DNA from: Plasmodium malariae
Taxonomy: Eukaryota; Apicomplexa; Aconoidasida; Haemosporida; Plasmodiidae
Direction of reading: 5' to 3'
Assembly: GCF_900090045.1 (NCBI RefSeq)
Contig: NC_041782.1
Coordinates: 1,769,001 to 1,833,000 of the forward strand
Length of the DNA: 64,000 nt
Shown: piece after piece, positions 12,207 through 25,500 of the stretch
How positions within the stretch are numbered: position 1 is the first letter of the stretch
Layout: each line of letters begins with the position of its first letter
Notes under the pieces: generated by a model
The model's database searches: none
What the model was told of the DNA's origin: nothing
Seen by the model: only the letters and a program-made list of their open reading frames with translations
Made by a program: the position numbers and the translations under genes

Positions 12207-12808
12207 CATATGATTGTATGATCCATATGTAATGTCTGCTCTCTTCCCGAATCAATGAGTTTCCTACTTTTTACCTTATCGCTTTGAAGCATTTTAAAAG
12301 AGTAGTGCATAATAAAAGGGGAACACAAAAAATATGAATTGAAAAATGTTCTAGTCTAGCATATAAATATAATATAAACATGTTGATTCTTTACACAGTT
12401 CATTTTTTTTTTAAGAATATTTATATATATGTACCTTTATAAATTTTCATTAGATACGACATTTTACCATCAAGTGGTAAATCGCGCTAAAAAGAAATGA
12501 ATAAATGTAACGCATAAACGAAAATGTACCATTAATACTGTGGGTTTTACGTTAAAAGTTTTTGTCAGGTGAAAAGCAAAGAGATCTACATTTCTGTTTT
12601 GTTTTGATTTATCATATTTTTACGTACGTGTTTACGCAGCTGTAAACGATTTTTTGTGTTGTTCATTATACTTTGCACTTTTTACTTTACTCATTATATT
12701 TTGTATTTTTTTTTTTTTTTTCTAGCTCTTTTTTCAAGTATAACCCATTCCATATAATGTATATAAGAGACGCATGAAAAAAAAAAAAAAAAAAAAAAAG
12801 AATAAAAA

Positions 12809-15800
12809 TCATTTGAGAACATTTAAAATGTACACATTTTCAGCCCCTCCAGCTACTGTCAACAGGTTGTACCTTAGGTAGTTAAGATCATTCACTATTC
12901 CCTTTTTTCGACCTACAAAATAAAAAAGAAAAATGTGTGCACGTGATAGTAAAGCGAAGAGTACAGGTGCAAATAGAATAAATATTATGCAGAAGTGTAT
13001 ATGTGTATGTTCGTGTAAAGATATATATGCACGTATGCAAATATGTACATATATATATGTTTATATGCATAGATATGCAAGCACATGCATAGAGCAGTAC
13101 CTTTCATCGCTTGGATAGGTTTATAATTTCTGGCCGCCTCTGCATAGTACAATGTGTTATTTGCAAGGACGCCTCTCTTATCACATGAGTATGTATTAAT
13201 TATTTTGCTTCCCTCCGTGCTTGTGTTATTATCAATTAGATGCTCCAACTTGTTAAGTTTCTGTACAATTTTATTTGATGTATTAATGTTAAATGATTTT
13301 AAAAGATCAAGAAATGTAAGTAACTTTAATATTACAAGGCCTTCTATTTTATTTTTGCTTTTAATGAATTTATGTAAACAATGAAAGAAAAAGTAATTAT
13401 CACGATAAAACATTTCGACGTTTAAGTTTTGAACAAATAGTGGAAGGGTTTTTAACACTTTAATATTCTCTTGCAAAAAGTTCTTATTCATATCACTCAT
13501 AGTTTGGGCATTTGTACTAAGTACATCCTTCTTCACCTTCAGCTTCATGTGTGTCTCTTCTGTTGGTATATATATAAATTTCCTCTTAATCTGATGCTGT
13601 TCATTTTGTAGATTTTCCCCATTTTGGTAGTTCATTTCACTTTTTCTCTCATTTGTATCTTTTCGCTCCCCCTTATCATTACAATTGTTCATAGCATAGT
13701 CAGACGGGAATATTATATTTAACAAGTTTTCATTAATATGTTTACACTCTTTCTCTAAATCAAGATAAGAGTCATTGTTATCATATCTTTCTTTTAATTT
13801 TTTGAAATATTTATCGCACTTATTTTCATGTTTTTCCATGAAATGTGTATTTCTAATGCACGCAACTAAATCGATATAGCACACATTATCATCATCCATC
13901 TCAGTGTTTACAATTCGATTATATTTTTTAGTTAAATATTCTTGCAGAGAGTACAAATTCATTTTGTGAATGTTATCTTTTAAGGTCAACCAGAAGTCTT
14001 TTGATCTAATCAAATCGTTTACACTGTCGTAATTGTCTATAATTTGAATTACATTCTGCAAAAAGGGGGTCTTTTCCTTCTTAGAACTACTACTGTTAGC
14101 TTTACCGCTCCTACTACTACTCCTGCTGTTGCTGCTACAGCTGCTTCCATTTCTATTTTCATTCTCATTACCATTTCTGTCATTACTGTAGCTACCTCTT
14201 GCACATTTATCCATCCCCTGGTTCTTACCAGGAATAGGTGTATCATCATTTCTTGTAGGGATCGGTTCGACGTCTGGGAGCACTATTACGACTACATTTT
14301 GCCCCACAAAGAACCCCTTCTTGTTAAGCTCCCAAGCGCCTTTGTCCTCTGAGTACGTGAGGTATTTGCTTCCATCTACTATAACTAAATTTCTTCCAAG
14401 GTTCTGTTTATCCCTTTGTACATAGTTTTTATAAATACCGTTCGAAAAACTAACATCGGTACTGTTATTACAGTTATGTAGCAGTTTTTGTTGTTGTTGT
14501 TGTTGTTGTTGCTGTTGTTGTTGTTGTTGCTGCTGTTGGAAATGACTATTATTACAGTCGATAAAATTCATAATTTTATCCAAATACTTTCTACTGTTTT
14601 CATTTTTTATTAACATGTCATACTGATATATAAGGACTGTACAGGCATGTAAGCACGTGAGCTCATCCATATCGTTGTAGCTGTTTAAAGTGTAAATATA
14701 TTTATCTTTATAAGTTTTTTTTAAAATTTTGTTCTTGTTTTTAAAACTTAAGGGCATGGTATTTATACATACCGGTTTAACTAGCTGTAAATTAATTACA
14801 TTGTTAAAAAATAAAAATATACTTGTCAAGGGTATTGTAATTTTTCTTATATCACAATTATTAAAATTTCTCTCTTCTAAATTTAAATAATCTAACAGGG
14901 CTAAAAAATGAAGAATGAAAGAGCTATGGGAAACCAACACGATGTTGTAAACTTTTTTTTGCTTGTTTTCTTTTTCATTCTTTATCATTTCATGTTTGCT
15001 TCTTTTATCGCTGCATACATCTACCTCTCTATCGTTGTTCTTTTTACTTGAATCATTTTCGACGTTTATGTTCAGCTCCTTTTTGTGTTCATCTGAATCG
15101 GTGCGAGGTAGATCATGTTCCTTTACCGATGCCCCTTCTGCAGTTACTTGCCCGTTCCGTTGGATACCCTCTTTATTCTGGGGGTCGATCGTACTTCCAC
15201 CACCATTGCCGCTAACACGGCTAACATGACTAACGGCACTCCCACTGCGTCCCTCTTTGGTGCTAAGTTTTGATTGCATGCCCCTTTCGATAGACGCAAA
15301 ATAGTTCAGAGACAAGGCATGAGCAAGCTTCAGAAACTGTAAACAACGACAGAATATTTGATCAGAGGATTCTCTAAATTTATCTGCCCCGATAATATCA
15401 TTTTCTCCAAAGCAAACTAATTCATAGTCGTCAAAATTTTTATCACAAAACTTTTTTATTTCTGATGTTTTTGATCTCTCATCACTGTAATAATTTCCTG
15501 CCATTTCACGTACTGATTCATATATAATAATATTTTTTTTAAAATTAAAAAAATATTTCATCGTTTCTAAACATCTTTTAAGAGGTGAAGATATAATAAC
15601 AAAATTATTATTTTTTTCAAAAATTCCTTTTTTATTATCTTTCTGATTATAAGATTTATTCCCACTATTATTTCTTTTCGTGGAATTATTATATAACTTA
15701 ATAACATCTTGATATAATTTATTATTCTTGTCACTTCTTAACTCTTCACACATTTTTATTCCTTCCTCACTACATTTACAATCTAAAAATTTAGAATTCT

Positions 15801-16773
15801 TATAAATTATATCCCTAGACATATTTCCATTCTCTATAACTTCTCTATTATGTAAAGCTTCCATATGTCTAACTATATAAATTTTTATGACATAATTTTT
15901 TTTAAGTATTCCTTGTATGTACTTTCTATTTTTTTTTAAATAATGAGATGTTTTATAATATATATCATTAATTAAATTATTGCTGTAATGCGCTTTTTGT
16001 TTTTTTTGTTTCTTTTTATCATCCCCTTTGTTGTGGTCTGTACTAGCTATATATTCATAGCTGACCTTGTTAGCCTTTTCAGCACCATTATTGTTACTAC
16101 CACCTCCCATACTGTTACTATTATTGTTATTGTTACTATGACTGTAATTTCCGTAATTGTAACTACTGTAATTACCGTAATTGTACCTACCGTAATTGTA
16201 ATTTCCGTAATTGTAATTTCCATAATTTCCATAATTATTACTAATGCTACCCACCCCTTTTCCGTTCGAATAATCAACATAAGAATTGCTATAATAGTTC
16301 GGCTTTGCATATTTTTCAATGTTGTAATTTTCCTTGGTGTAATAATTGTATTCTCCGTAATCACCGTACGAAGTACTACTAAATTTTTTCCTGTTAAACT
16401 TGTAGTTCTTATCTCTTCCTTTTTCTGCTCTTCCTTTTTCTTCTCCTCCTTTTTCTGCTCTTCCTTTTTCTTCTCCTCCTTTTTCTGCTCTTCCTTTTTC
16501 TTCTCCTCCTTTTTCTGCTCTTCCTTTTTCTTCTCCTCCTTTTTCTTCTCCTCCTTTTTCTGCTCCTTCTTGCACTTCTTCATTCCCAGCATACTTTTTT
16601 TCACTCGAACCGTTTACATAAATCCCATTTTTGACTGTACCTCTGTCATAATTATTGTACTGATAATTCTTGTCTTTGTTAATATTATTATTTATCTTTT
16701 TTTTTTTTAATGCGAGTGCGTTCACATTAGAACTGTAAGGATGATTTCTCTCGTACGAACAGTTTCCCTTCAT
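12809..16773 (-). CDS. Histidine phosphatase / phosphoglycerate mutase-like protein (2 exons)
   Basis: Exon 1 is 13101-16773 and exon 2 is 12809-12912. The donor follows ...QAMK-G (GTACTG) and the acceptor is TTTTGTAG; the 188-base intron restores the frame and adds 34 residues ending VYILNVLK, for 1258 residues in all. The branch-1 histidine phosphatase core is spread over about residues 290-640. IVRHME (near 299) carries the catalytic His, SSPLKRCLETM (near 396) the second-half Arg, VREMAG the acidic region, and VSHSSF (near 612) the second His. The usual RHG is RHM here. Core segments are separated by charged inserts, and the N-terminus has Gly/Tyr/Asn-rich and Lys/Glu repeat regions. P. 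falciparum synteny, from memory, is 'phosphoglycerate mutase, putative'. The size and inserts make a glycolytic role unlikely; a phosphatase acting on phosphoprotein or metabolite is inferred. Confidence 0.85.
14487..14537 (-). repeat. Polyglutamine codon run
   Basis: About 17 CAA/CAG codons lie in the C-terminal half of the histidine phosphatase protein, followed by Lys-Leu-Leu-His. Confidence 0.92.
16420..16570 (-). repeat. 30-bp coding repeat (GGEEKGRAEK)n
   Basis: Four to five 30-bp units encode alternating GGEEKG and RAEKG blocks near the N-terminus of the histidine phosphatase protein. The antisense strand is pure pyrimidine-rich and gives spurious ORFs. Confidence 0.92.
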
Positions 16774-19599
16774 TTTTTCCTGTTCATCTTTTTGAAAATA
16801 AAAGTTCGTCCAGATACTTATATATAAATACGACTAAATGTGTTCGCAACAAGCTCGTATGTAACCGCTACACGTTGCAATGTAATTGGCAATAACGTCT
16901 TATAAATTTATTATAAAACTTCAGTACAATCCCTTTTTTAAATTTCATTAGCTTTATTTATTTATTTATTTATTTTATTTATTTTTTTTTTTTTGCTACA
17001 TATATTTAATCGTTATTTATTCTTTTACTGTTGCTGCTTGTTCCTACATTAAATTAATTCTATATAAATTATATCAAGGTGAAAAAAAAAAATGGCATAA
17101 ATGAAAAAAAAAAAAAAAAAAAAAAAAAAGGTAGAGAGAAGAATAATTTTTATCAAAAAAAAAAAAAAAAAAAAAAGAAAAACTATGAAGAATATAAAAT
17201 TAGCAAAAATAATTTGTCCTATTACATGAGCAAAAAAAAAATTCATTAAATGTTTCTTTACGCGTTACATATGTATATATGCCCATATATGTACTATAGG
17301 TACGTGTATATATATATATATGCCCATATGCACGTTTGTACATATTTGTATAGTCTGCTAAGCGCTCTATACATAAAATATAAATATGACACCACAAGGA
17401 AGTACATGTAAAATAAGCGCACAAAAAAAATTACTTGGTATAAAAAAAAAAAAATAAATAAAATAATTTTGATGACGTTTTTCCTTATCTACATAAGTAT
17501 ATTCAAGCGTTGATTAATACGTGCACATACATATGTTACACTGAACTGCTGGAAAGATTAGCTTTCAAAAATTTTATCAAAATGATTTATATTATATTAG
17601 GAAGGATATATATACATATATGAATATGTAAGTTTAAGGAGTTATTCTGTGCTCAGCCGTATAGGCGGTACACATTACTTTACCGTATAAAAAAGGAGTA
17701 CATTGGAAATGCCTACATAAAAGTAATGTACATACATACATAAATATGCAAATGCACGCATATATATATATATATATATATATTTGTATATATGTGTGTA
17801 TACTGTAGGTATAAAAATAAACTCGGCAAAAGTATAATAAATGATAAAATAATTTATTGCAAATTTTGAGAAAAGAACACTATACGTGATTGTCAAAAAT
17901 AAAAAATAAATTCCCGATTGTAAGCTTCAAAGATAAAAAAAAAAAAAAAAAAAAATCAAAAAGGGAAAATGTGTGTATCAAAAAAAAAAAAAAAAAAATG
18001 AATTTAAAATTACATTTTCATAAAATTGAACACTACTTATTAAAATGTGACAAATGAAAAAAAAAAAAGTTACTAATACTTGTACATGTATCTACATATA
18101 CTTATGTTCAATAACAAAATTAGTATATGTTATATTTTGAAAGGAACCCTTTTTCCTTTTTTTTTCAAACGATCATTTTGTTCTACTATTCCATATATAA
18201 TTCACGTATATATTTATATTATCATGCTATTTTATGAATATCTACAATTTTTCTATATTTTTACATGTGCCTACATTTCTGAGTTTTTTCTAATACCCTT
18301 ATACATATACATAACATATACATATATACACATATATATATATATATATATATATATGATACCCTAGATAAAAAAAAATTTTGCTGTAAACATTCAAGTA
18401 AAATTTCTTTTTTTTTAGAAAGATATAAAAAATATTGCACGTACATAAGGTGATGGCATTTACTAATGGAACTCGAAAAAAATAGGATAGTTAAAAGCAC
18501 AACAACAAAAAAAAAATATATATATAGATATATATACATATATGGTATAAATGTGTGTAAACACAAATTTACGTGTGCGGTAAAAATTCAGTTTATATAT
18601 TTTCCTTATTTATTTTAATTTTCTACATTTCAAAATTTCAAGAATGTGTTATTACTCTGTCCATGAAAAAAAAAAAAAAAAGGTAAAACGAAAAAAGGAA
18701 AAAAGGAAACAATACATGATTCAAAATACAGAAACATAAAAAAAAACAGAAACAATGTTGAGTTTACTTTGTTGGTAAAACAGTGTCATGTGTCTATCAC
18801 TTATATGCAGTAAAACGTTTAGTATCATTTTTTTTACTTTTTTTCTTAAGTATACCTTTTAAAAAGCTTTAAAATAAATATTAAAAAGGTAAGCAAATAT
18901 ATAATTATATGAATGAATATATGAAATAATATATGAATGAATATAAGAAGGAATGAATGAATGAATGAATGAATAAATAAATAAATACAATTCACATTCC
19001 CTGCCGGACAAAGAAAAAGAGCATAAAAAAACGAAATTTGTTATTATTATCAAAATTGCGGTAAAAAATGATTACGCATTTTAGTTCGCTCTCTATGTTC
19101 TTCATAAATATATTATGTGAGCCATAGAATTAAAAAAAATAAATATATGAGACTATGTAGTGTTCCCACCTGTTTAGTATTACATTAAAATAACTAACAC
19201 AGGAATTCTACAAAACTAACATTATATAAGTCCAAGTTTTTCTATTTTTGAAATTGTGCGAGAGTTTAATAGGTTTTCCTTTAAATTTATATTTACATTT
19301 GTAGCTATTTTTTTTTTTTTTTTTACCATTTCACCTGCACTGGTCATAATATTTTACCAATATTTGACACATCACGTTTTTTTATTTTTTGTTTCCTCTT
19401 TTTTAATAATCCTCATTTTTTCCAAGTTTATTATCATACTTATATATCCTAACATTGGAATTTCTTTTTTCTTTCCTTCCACACTAACTCCTGTAATAAT
19501 GTCTTACTTGCACATCCTTTTGTACGTTTCTTTTATATACATTTTTATTCATTACACATAATGACTGTTAAAAATTTTTATTTAAGATAAATATTCCTA
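16774..19599. other. Intergenic spacer, A+T-rich
   Basis: 2.8 kb between two minus-strand genes, holding the phosphatase promoter side and the PHD-protein 3' flank. It contains poly(A) runs (17106-17129, 17157-17176 and 17938-17955), (TA)n near 17759-17782 and 18330-18356, and an ATGA/ATAA tetranucleotide stretch at 18950-18986. ORFs here are only Tyr/Ile/Phe-rich noise. No RNA gene was recognised. Confidence 0.65.
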
Positions 19600-22500
19600 T
19601 TATTTTTTTTTTGGCGCATTATTATTGTATTGTTCTAGCTTAATCAGTGGGGAATTTTGTTTTTGATTCGTTTCTTTTTTTATTATATTATCATTCTTGT
19701 ACTTCAAAGGGGCCGGTGAAGAGTTGTTGTTCTTTTGTTTGAGTAAACATGAAACATTCTTACTAATATTTTTATGACTGTTACTTTTTCCTATTATTTT
19801 TAAAACTTTGTCATTTGCTTTGTGGCACGGAACATCTTCCTTGTTATTGATACTGTTAGCACTGCTATTGTTATCGATACTGTTAGCACTGCTATTGTTA
19901 TTGATACTGTTAGCACTACTTTTGTTATTCATACTATTAGCACTGCTTCTGTTGTTATTATTTGTGAACAACAGATTTCTTCTCTCTTTAACCTCTTTCC
20001 TGTTTTGATAAGCACCCTGTGGTACATGGTCATTGCAACACGTTATAACATTAAAACGAGAAAAGCAGTTGTCCAAAAAATAAGTTTTTATAAACTGATC
20101 TTCATATATTTCAACCTGCATATGATATCCTTCTAGGTAAGCACAAAGTGGATGAAAATATTTACTACATTTCCTGCAATCGCTACAGCTACTACAATTA
20201 CTTCTATTACTACAATTACTTCTATTACTGCAATTACTTCTATTACTGCAATTACAGCTGTTACAACATTTATTACAGTTGTTTCCTTTTTTACCGCACA
20301 ATTTATTCAAGTGATTATTTGTATCGTCCATTCCTTCATCGTTTTTTTTATTATGACCACAATTTATTACGGCACCTCTTTTATTACATATGCAACAAAC
20401 ATTTTCAAAAAATTTCAAATTATTAATATCCCAGTTGTTCAAATTGTAAATATTTAAACAAAACACTTTAGATGTAAAAAACAAAACACAAAAAATATGA
20501 ATTAAATATTTGGACGTTGTCTTTTTTAAAGCTCCTCCATCCCTTTTACATATATAGCAATAATTTTCAAAATTTCTGTTACTTGCATCAGGTGAATTAT
20601 TGTCCGTGTTTCCGTCCCACGCGCTGCTGCAACTCATATCAAAATTGTTTCCATTACTACTACTACTTCCATTACCACTTCTATTACCACTTCCATTACC
20701 ACTTCCATTACCACTTCCTTTACCATTACTGCTACTATTACTTTGCTTTTTTTTTTTTTTTATGTGCATATTGCTCCTGGTAATATCCTCACTCTGGTGT
20801 CGTTTCTTAACATGCTTGCTGAATACACATTTTTGACATAAAAAATCATCACTCCTTCCCTTAGGATAAATACCATAACAATATTTATGAATATATATTG
20901 CGCATCCTACGCATTTGTACAGAATATTTATATTGCTCTCTTCAGTATTGAAACACACGCTACATATAAAATTATTCGTTTTTTCTTTGTCATCATTTTT
21001 ATTATTCTTTCCGTTATGGGTTTGTCCAGGATGTAATTCCTTACTCACACTTGGAATACTATCTTTCGCAGTTACAGTAGTAGTTACAGTCTCAGCAACA
21101 CCATTATATTTGCATTTTTTATTGGTATCATATTCTTTCTTCATCTTTTTATTATTAGTCAAGTTATTTACAACATCATTCTCTGCTTTATTGTCCTTTG
21201 CACTTATCCCTCTGTCTTTTTTATTACACGTTTGAATCAACTGAATTTTGGCATCATTACTTCCTGTGGTGTCCTTTACATCATTATGTTGTCCTGAACT
21301 TTCTGGACTAATTTTTTTTTCATTTTTTTTTTTATCTTTTTTCTCGTCCTTTTTTTCATCTTTTTCTTCATCTTTTTTCTCGTCCTTTTTTTCATCTTTT
21401 TCTTCATCTTTTTTTTCGTTCTTTTTTTTGTCATTTTCTTCATCTTTTTTTTCTTCAATATTTTGACTGTTTGTACCATTATTCCGGTTTAGAAAAAATG
21501 CCTCTTCCTTTAAAAAACTCTCTTTTAAATTATAAATCAAATTTGTCCAATTGTTCACACACAAGTATTTATAAAAAACAAAATTTATGTACATCGGCAT
21601 GTCCGATAAATTGTATGAATAGTTTTCTTCAATTATTCGGCTTACTAAATGTAATTTCTTTTTTACTATTTCTTCATTCAGGTTATTGTACAACCTGTGC
21701 ATTTTTTCGTAATTATTATCAATGACTGCTTTGAAAATTTCGCCATTCATTTGGTCATTATTATGAACATGGTCAGAATAAGCGCCGTGAATCGGATATG
21801 TGACATGTACCGGATGGACCGAATGGACAGGGTGAGTGGGCGATTTTCTCTTACCCTCTTTGGCTAAATTTCTCTTCAGATTACTGGAAGAATTGCTGCT
21901 GCTGTTGCTGTTCTTGGCGAATTTAAATATTTCTTTGCCGTTTCCCCCTCTAGCATTAAGATACCCCTGAGTATTGCTACGTGTTTTACTACCGTCATAT
22001 GTATTATTGCTTAAGCAGCTTTTACTGTCATTCGTGCCGCTAGTACTAGCATTGATGATGTTACTAGTACACTTCTTATCATAGTTGTTATTTTTTTTCT
22101 TAAAAATATTTGTAGTTTCAATGTGTTCATAACGATTTAACAAAAAAGGAGTTTCCAATTTTTTATACTCCAAGTTATCCGTTTCTGCGTTTAATGAATG
22201 AACACCTATCTTGCTTGGATTTTCACTTATACTACTAAAACATCTAGATCTGCTGTTCATGTCAATATTAATTCCTTCATTCTTCACACCCCTTCTACTA
22301 TTACTGCTGTTCCAGTTGGTTTCATTTATATTAATTTTTGTTTCTACTTCTTCAACATTTCGCTTATTCGATTTTTTCAAAAAATTATTTTTGTTAATGT
22401 TAAAAGATAAAATATGGTACATATCTAAAAAATTGTATTCCTTATCTAAGCAATTGGTGTAGGCACTTAAATTTTTATAATAGAACTCCATTTGCTTTTT

Positions 22501-25500
22501 TCTCACAACAAAATTTCTATAATTGGTCATAATGGTTTGGTCATACAATAATTCATTTATGAGTTTCTTTGTATCCTCTTTGTTGCTTATGTTTTGTATC
22601 TCGTTATTTCTACCATCAATGTTGACGTTACTGCTAGTATCATTCTTATTGTCAAGCAAAAATAGCTTATATATGTCATACGCACTGAAGGAACGAATGG
22701 ACGACACACAGTTTTCACTTAAAACATTGCTATACTTTAACCCCGTTTTGCCATTCACACTAAAGCTGTTGTATTTCCGAACCACGTCGTTAACGTTATC
22801 TCTAAGGATATTGTCACTAACGATACCATTATTGATACTATTAATACTATTGCCACCACTGCAACTACTTCCATTATTATTACTGCCTCCCCTTCCACCC
22901 AAATACTCCTTTATAATGCAATCGATAAGACTTTCCTCGTTGTTGTCAACACTGCTGTACCCGTTGGTATCACCTCCAGCTACATAACTACTGTTTGCAG
23001 TTTTATTTATCTTATTTAAATAGGCACACTCCTTATTTGTAATAGTTTCTTCTGTGTTATTTTTATTTCCATTTTTACTTTTACTCCTCCTTTCTCTTTC
23101 TCTTTTTCGATCTCTTTTATCTTTTCTATCCTTCCTTTTTGATATATGATGTCTGTTCATAATTTTTTTTTTCAAACCTAAACTTATATATTTTTTGCAT
23201 TCATTTATTTTATCTAATGGTACACAATTACCCATTTCTGCACCATAATAAATGGGAGTTATTTTCCCATCAGTGATACAAGCAGTTGTACCGTTTATAC
23301 TGCATATCTCATTATTTACAGGAAGCTTTATTTGTTTATTCTTCAAATAAACATTATTCTTGTCTTCTATTAAGTTGTTGTAAAGGATAGTATCATTTGT
23401 TAGCGTACCTCGAAAATACATCATATTATTAGTGCATTGGGCTGTGTACATTTTACTTATAATTTCCTTTAATTTGTGTGCATGTGTTTTGAAATAATTT
23501 TTCAGCTTAACCTTGTTCTCGTTATTATTACTCCTTTTAATACTACTTCGTTGAGTATCTACCACGTGTTTTGAGTCTTCTCCATATGTCATGTTCCCCC
23601 AATATTTTGTATCCTCCTCATCTGCCACTTCCGCCATATCGTACATCTTGTTACACGTGTCGAATATTTTTACTCCCTCTTTTGAAAAAAAGAATTTATG
23701 TCTTTTTATAAATAGATAATCATAATACGTCAACTCGATAATGTTAGCTAATTTTAGGCAAGTATTTTTTTCTATATTAAAAATTTCAAAATTGTTCAGT
23801 ATATTTTCTAGTATATTTTTATTTAACACCATTTCACTGAGCTTGCGTAGGTTTAAGTCATCTGAATACCTACTACTACTACTACTGATGTTATTACTAC
23901 TTGCCAAACTGTTGACGATACTATTACCGATACTATTGCTAATACTACTACTATTATTATTGTAATAGTGACTGATACTTCTATTATTTGTGTTTGCGTA
24001 GCTGGACTTGCTTCTCGTATTGTTCACTCTACTACTAGGTGTTATGTTATTAGTGCCTCTACTACACATACTTCTAATGCCACTACACTTGATAATCCAT
24101 TTCAATATATCGTATGCTGCTTCCTTTGAGTTCCTCTTATGAAGTTTCTCATACAAATCTTTAAAAAAAGAGTCTATGTTATTTGAATTTTTTTTCTTCT
24201 TTCTTGTTGACTTACTTTTAGAATATGTCTTTCTACTGTTATATATATACGATTCGTATATCAACAGATAAATATTATTCCCGTTATCAAATAGACAAAA
24301 GATTATATTGAAACTTTTGTTAACATACGGGTTTATCTCTCTTCTTGATTCTTCAATCTTTACATTTTTACTCTTATCATGCGCATGTTTGTTTTTTTCC
24401 TCTGCGTTGATGGGGAGGACCTCAAACGCACGGTTATCACTTCCAATTATATTCCTACATCCATTTTCAGTTCCCTTGGTCTTTCTTCTTTTACCTAGAC
24501 CAAATGGACCATCACAAAACTTCTGAGACTCCGAATTTGCAAAAGCAACTGTGGGAGTAGTGACAATCCTTCCAAAGTTATCATCCACTGCATCCTTTGT
24601 AGTATCCTTTTTTTTACTTTTCATTTGATCAAAACTTTCCACAGTACTGACACTACAGCTCACATTAGTTGCTATATCAGACTCAGCTTCCATCATCAAT
24701 TTGTTTTTTTTTTCTTTTCCTTTTACTACGCAATACTCGACATAGACTGTGTCCATTTTGTCGTTCGATATATGAGAGCTGCTAGTAGTATTGTTATCAT
24801 CTTTGCTCCTTTCATTTTCCTCCTTATTGTTTTCTCTATCCAGAAGAAAATCATTACCAATCAAACTTCGTTCGTTGTTATTGCTTTCCCTTTGATCAAT
24901 ATTACTCAAACTAGAGGCTATACTATTTATATTATTCTTTAACTCTTTTACGATCCTACTGTTTGCTTTCCTTTGGGAAGGTTCTTCCACTTCATTGCTG
25001 TAGTTAAGCTCACTGTCATTAGAAATGACAATAGCACAGGTATTAGTGTTAGCACTGGTATTAGCATTGGAATTGTCAATACAATTATCATTACCATTAT
25101 CCTTCACACTCACGTTACATTGGTCATTTACACTTACATCTTTACCTTGGGTAACGATGTTTCTTGTTGCTGGTCTCCTTCCGCCCCTTAGAAACATGGC
25201 ATGTGTAGAGTAGCTTCTTAACAACTCAACAAGTGACAAGATATTTCTCGAGTTATGAGAACATTCAACATATTGATAGAACAAATTTTTTATTTGAAAA
25301 ATATATCTTAGATTTTTTACATCATTTACATACTTATTACCAAATAAAAGTAAAGGTAATCTATAGAATAGATAAGAATAATTGTTTATATCCACTTTTT
25401 TTTTTAAGTCTATATTACTACTAATACAGTTATTTTTATTGTTCTTTGCTACTTGCATATCCATATGTATATTATTATTATTATTAGTAGTAGTAGTACT

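Larger units (their letters stand above)
11020..12808. other. Intergenic spacer upstream of the glycosyltransferase
   Basis: This contains the presumed promoter of the minus-strand glycosyltransferase gene and the 3' flank of the phosphatase gene. It has poly(A) runs (near 11279-11302 and 11565-11585), a 23-bp minisatellite at 12056-12206 and one possible small plus-strand ORF (11684-11875). Nothing else was recognised. Confidence 0.6.

Noticed and set aside
15988..16710. Plus-strand 240-residue ORF opposite the histidine phosphatase gene
   Set aside because: It arises from antisense of Lys/Glu and Tyr/Asn repeats (Ser-Phe and Ile/Val/Thr runs). The minus-strand protein is clearly the real one.
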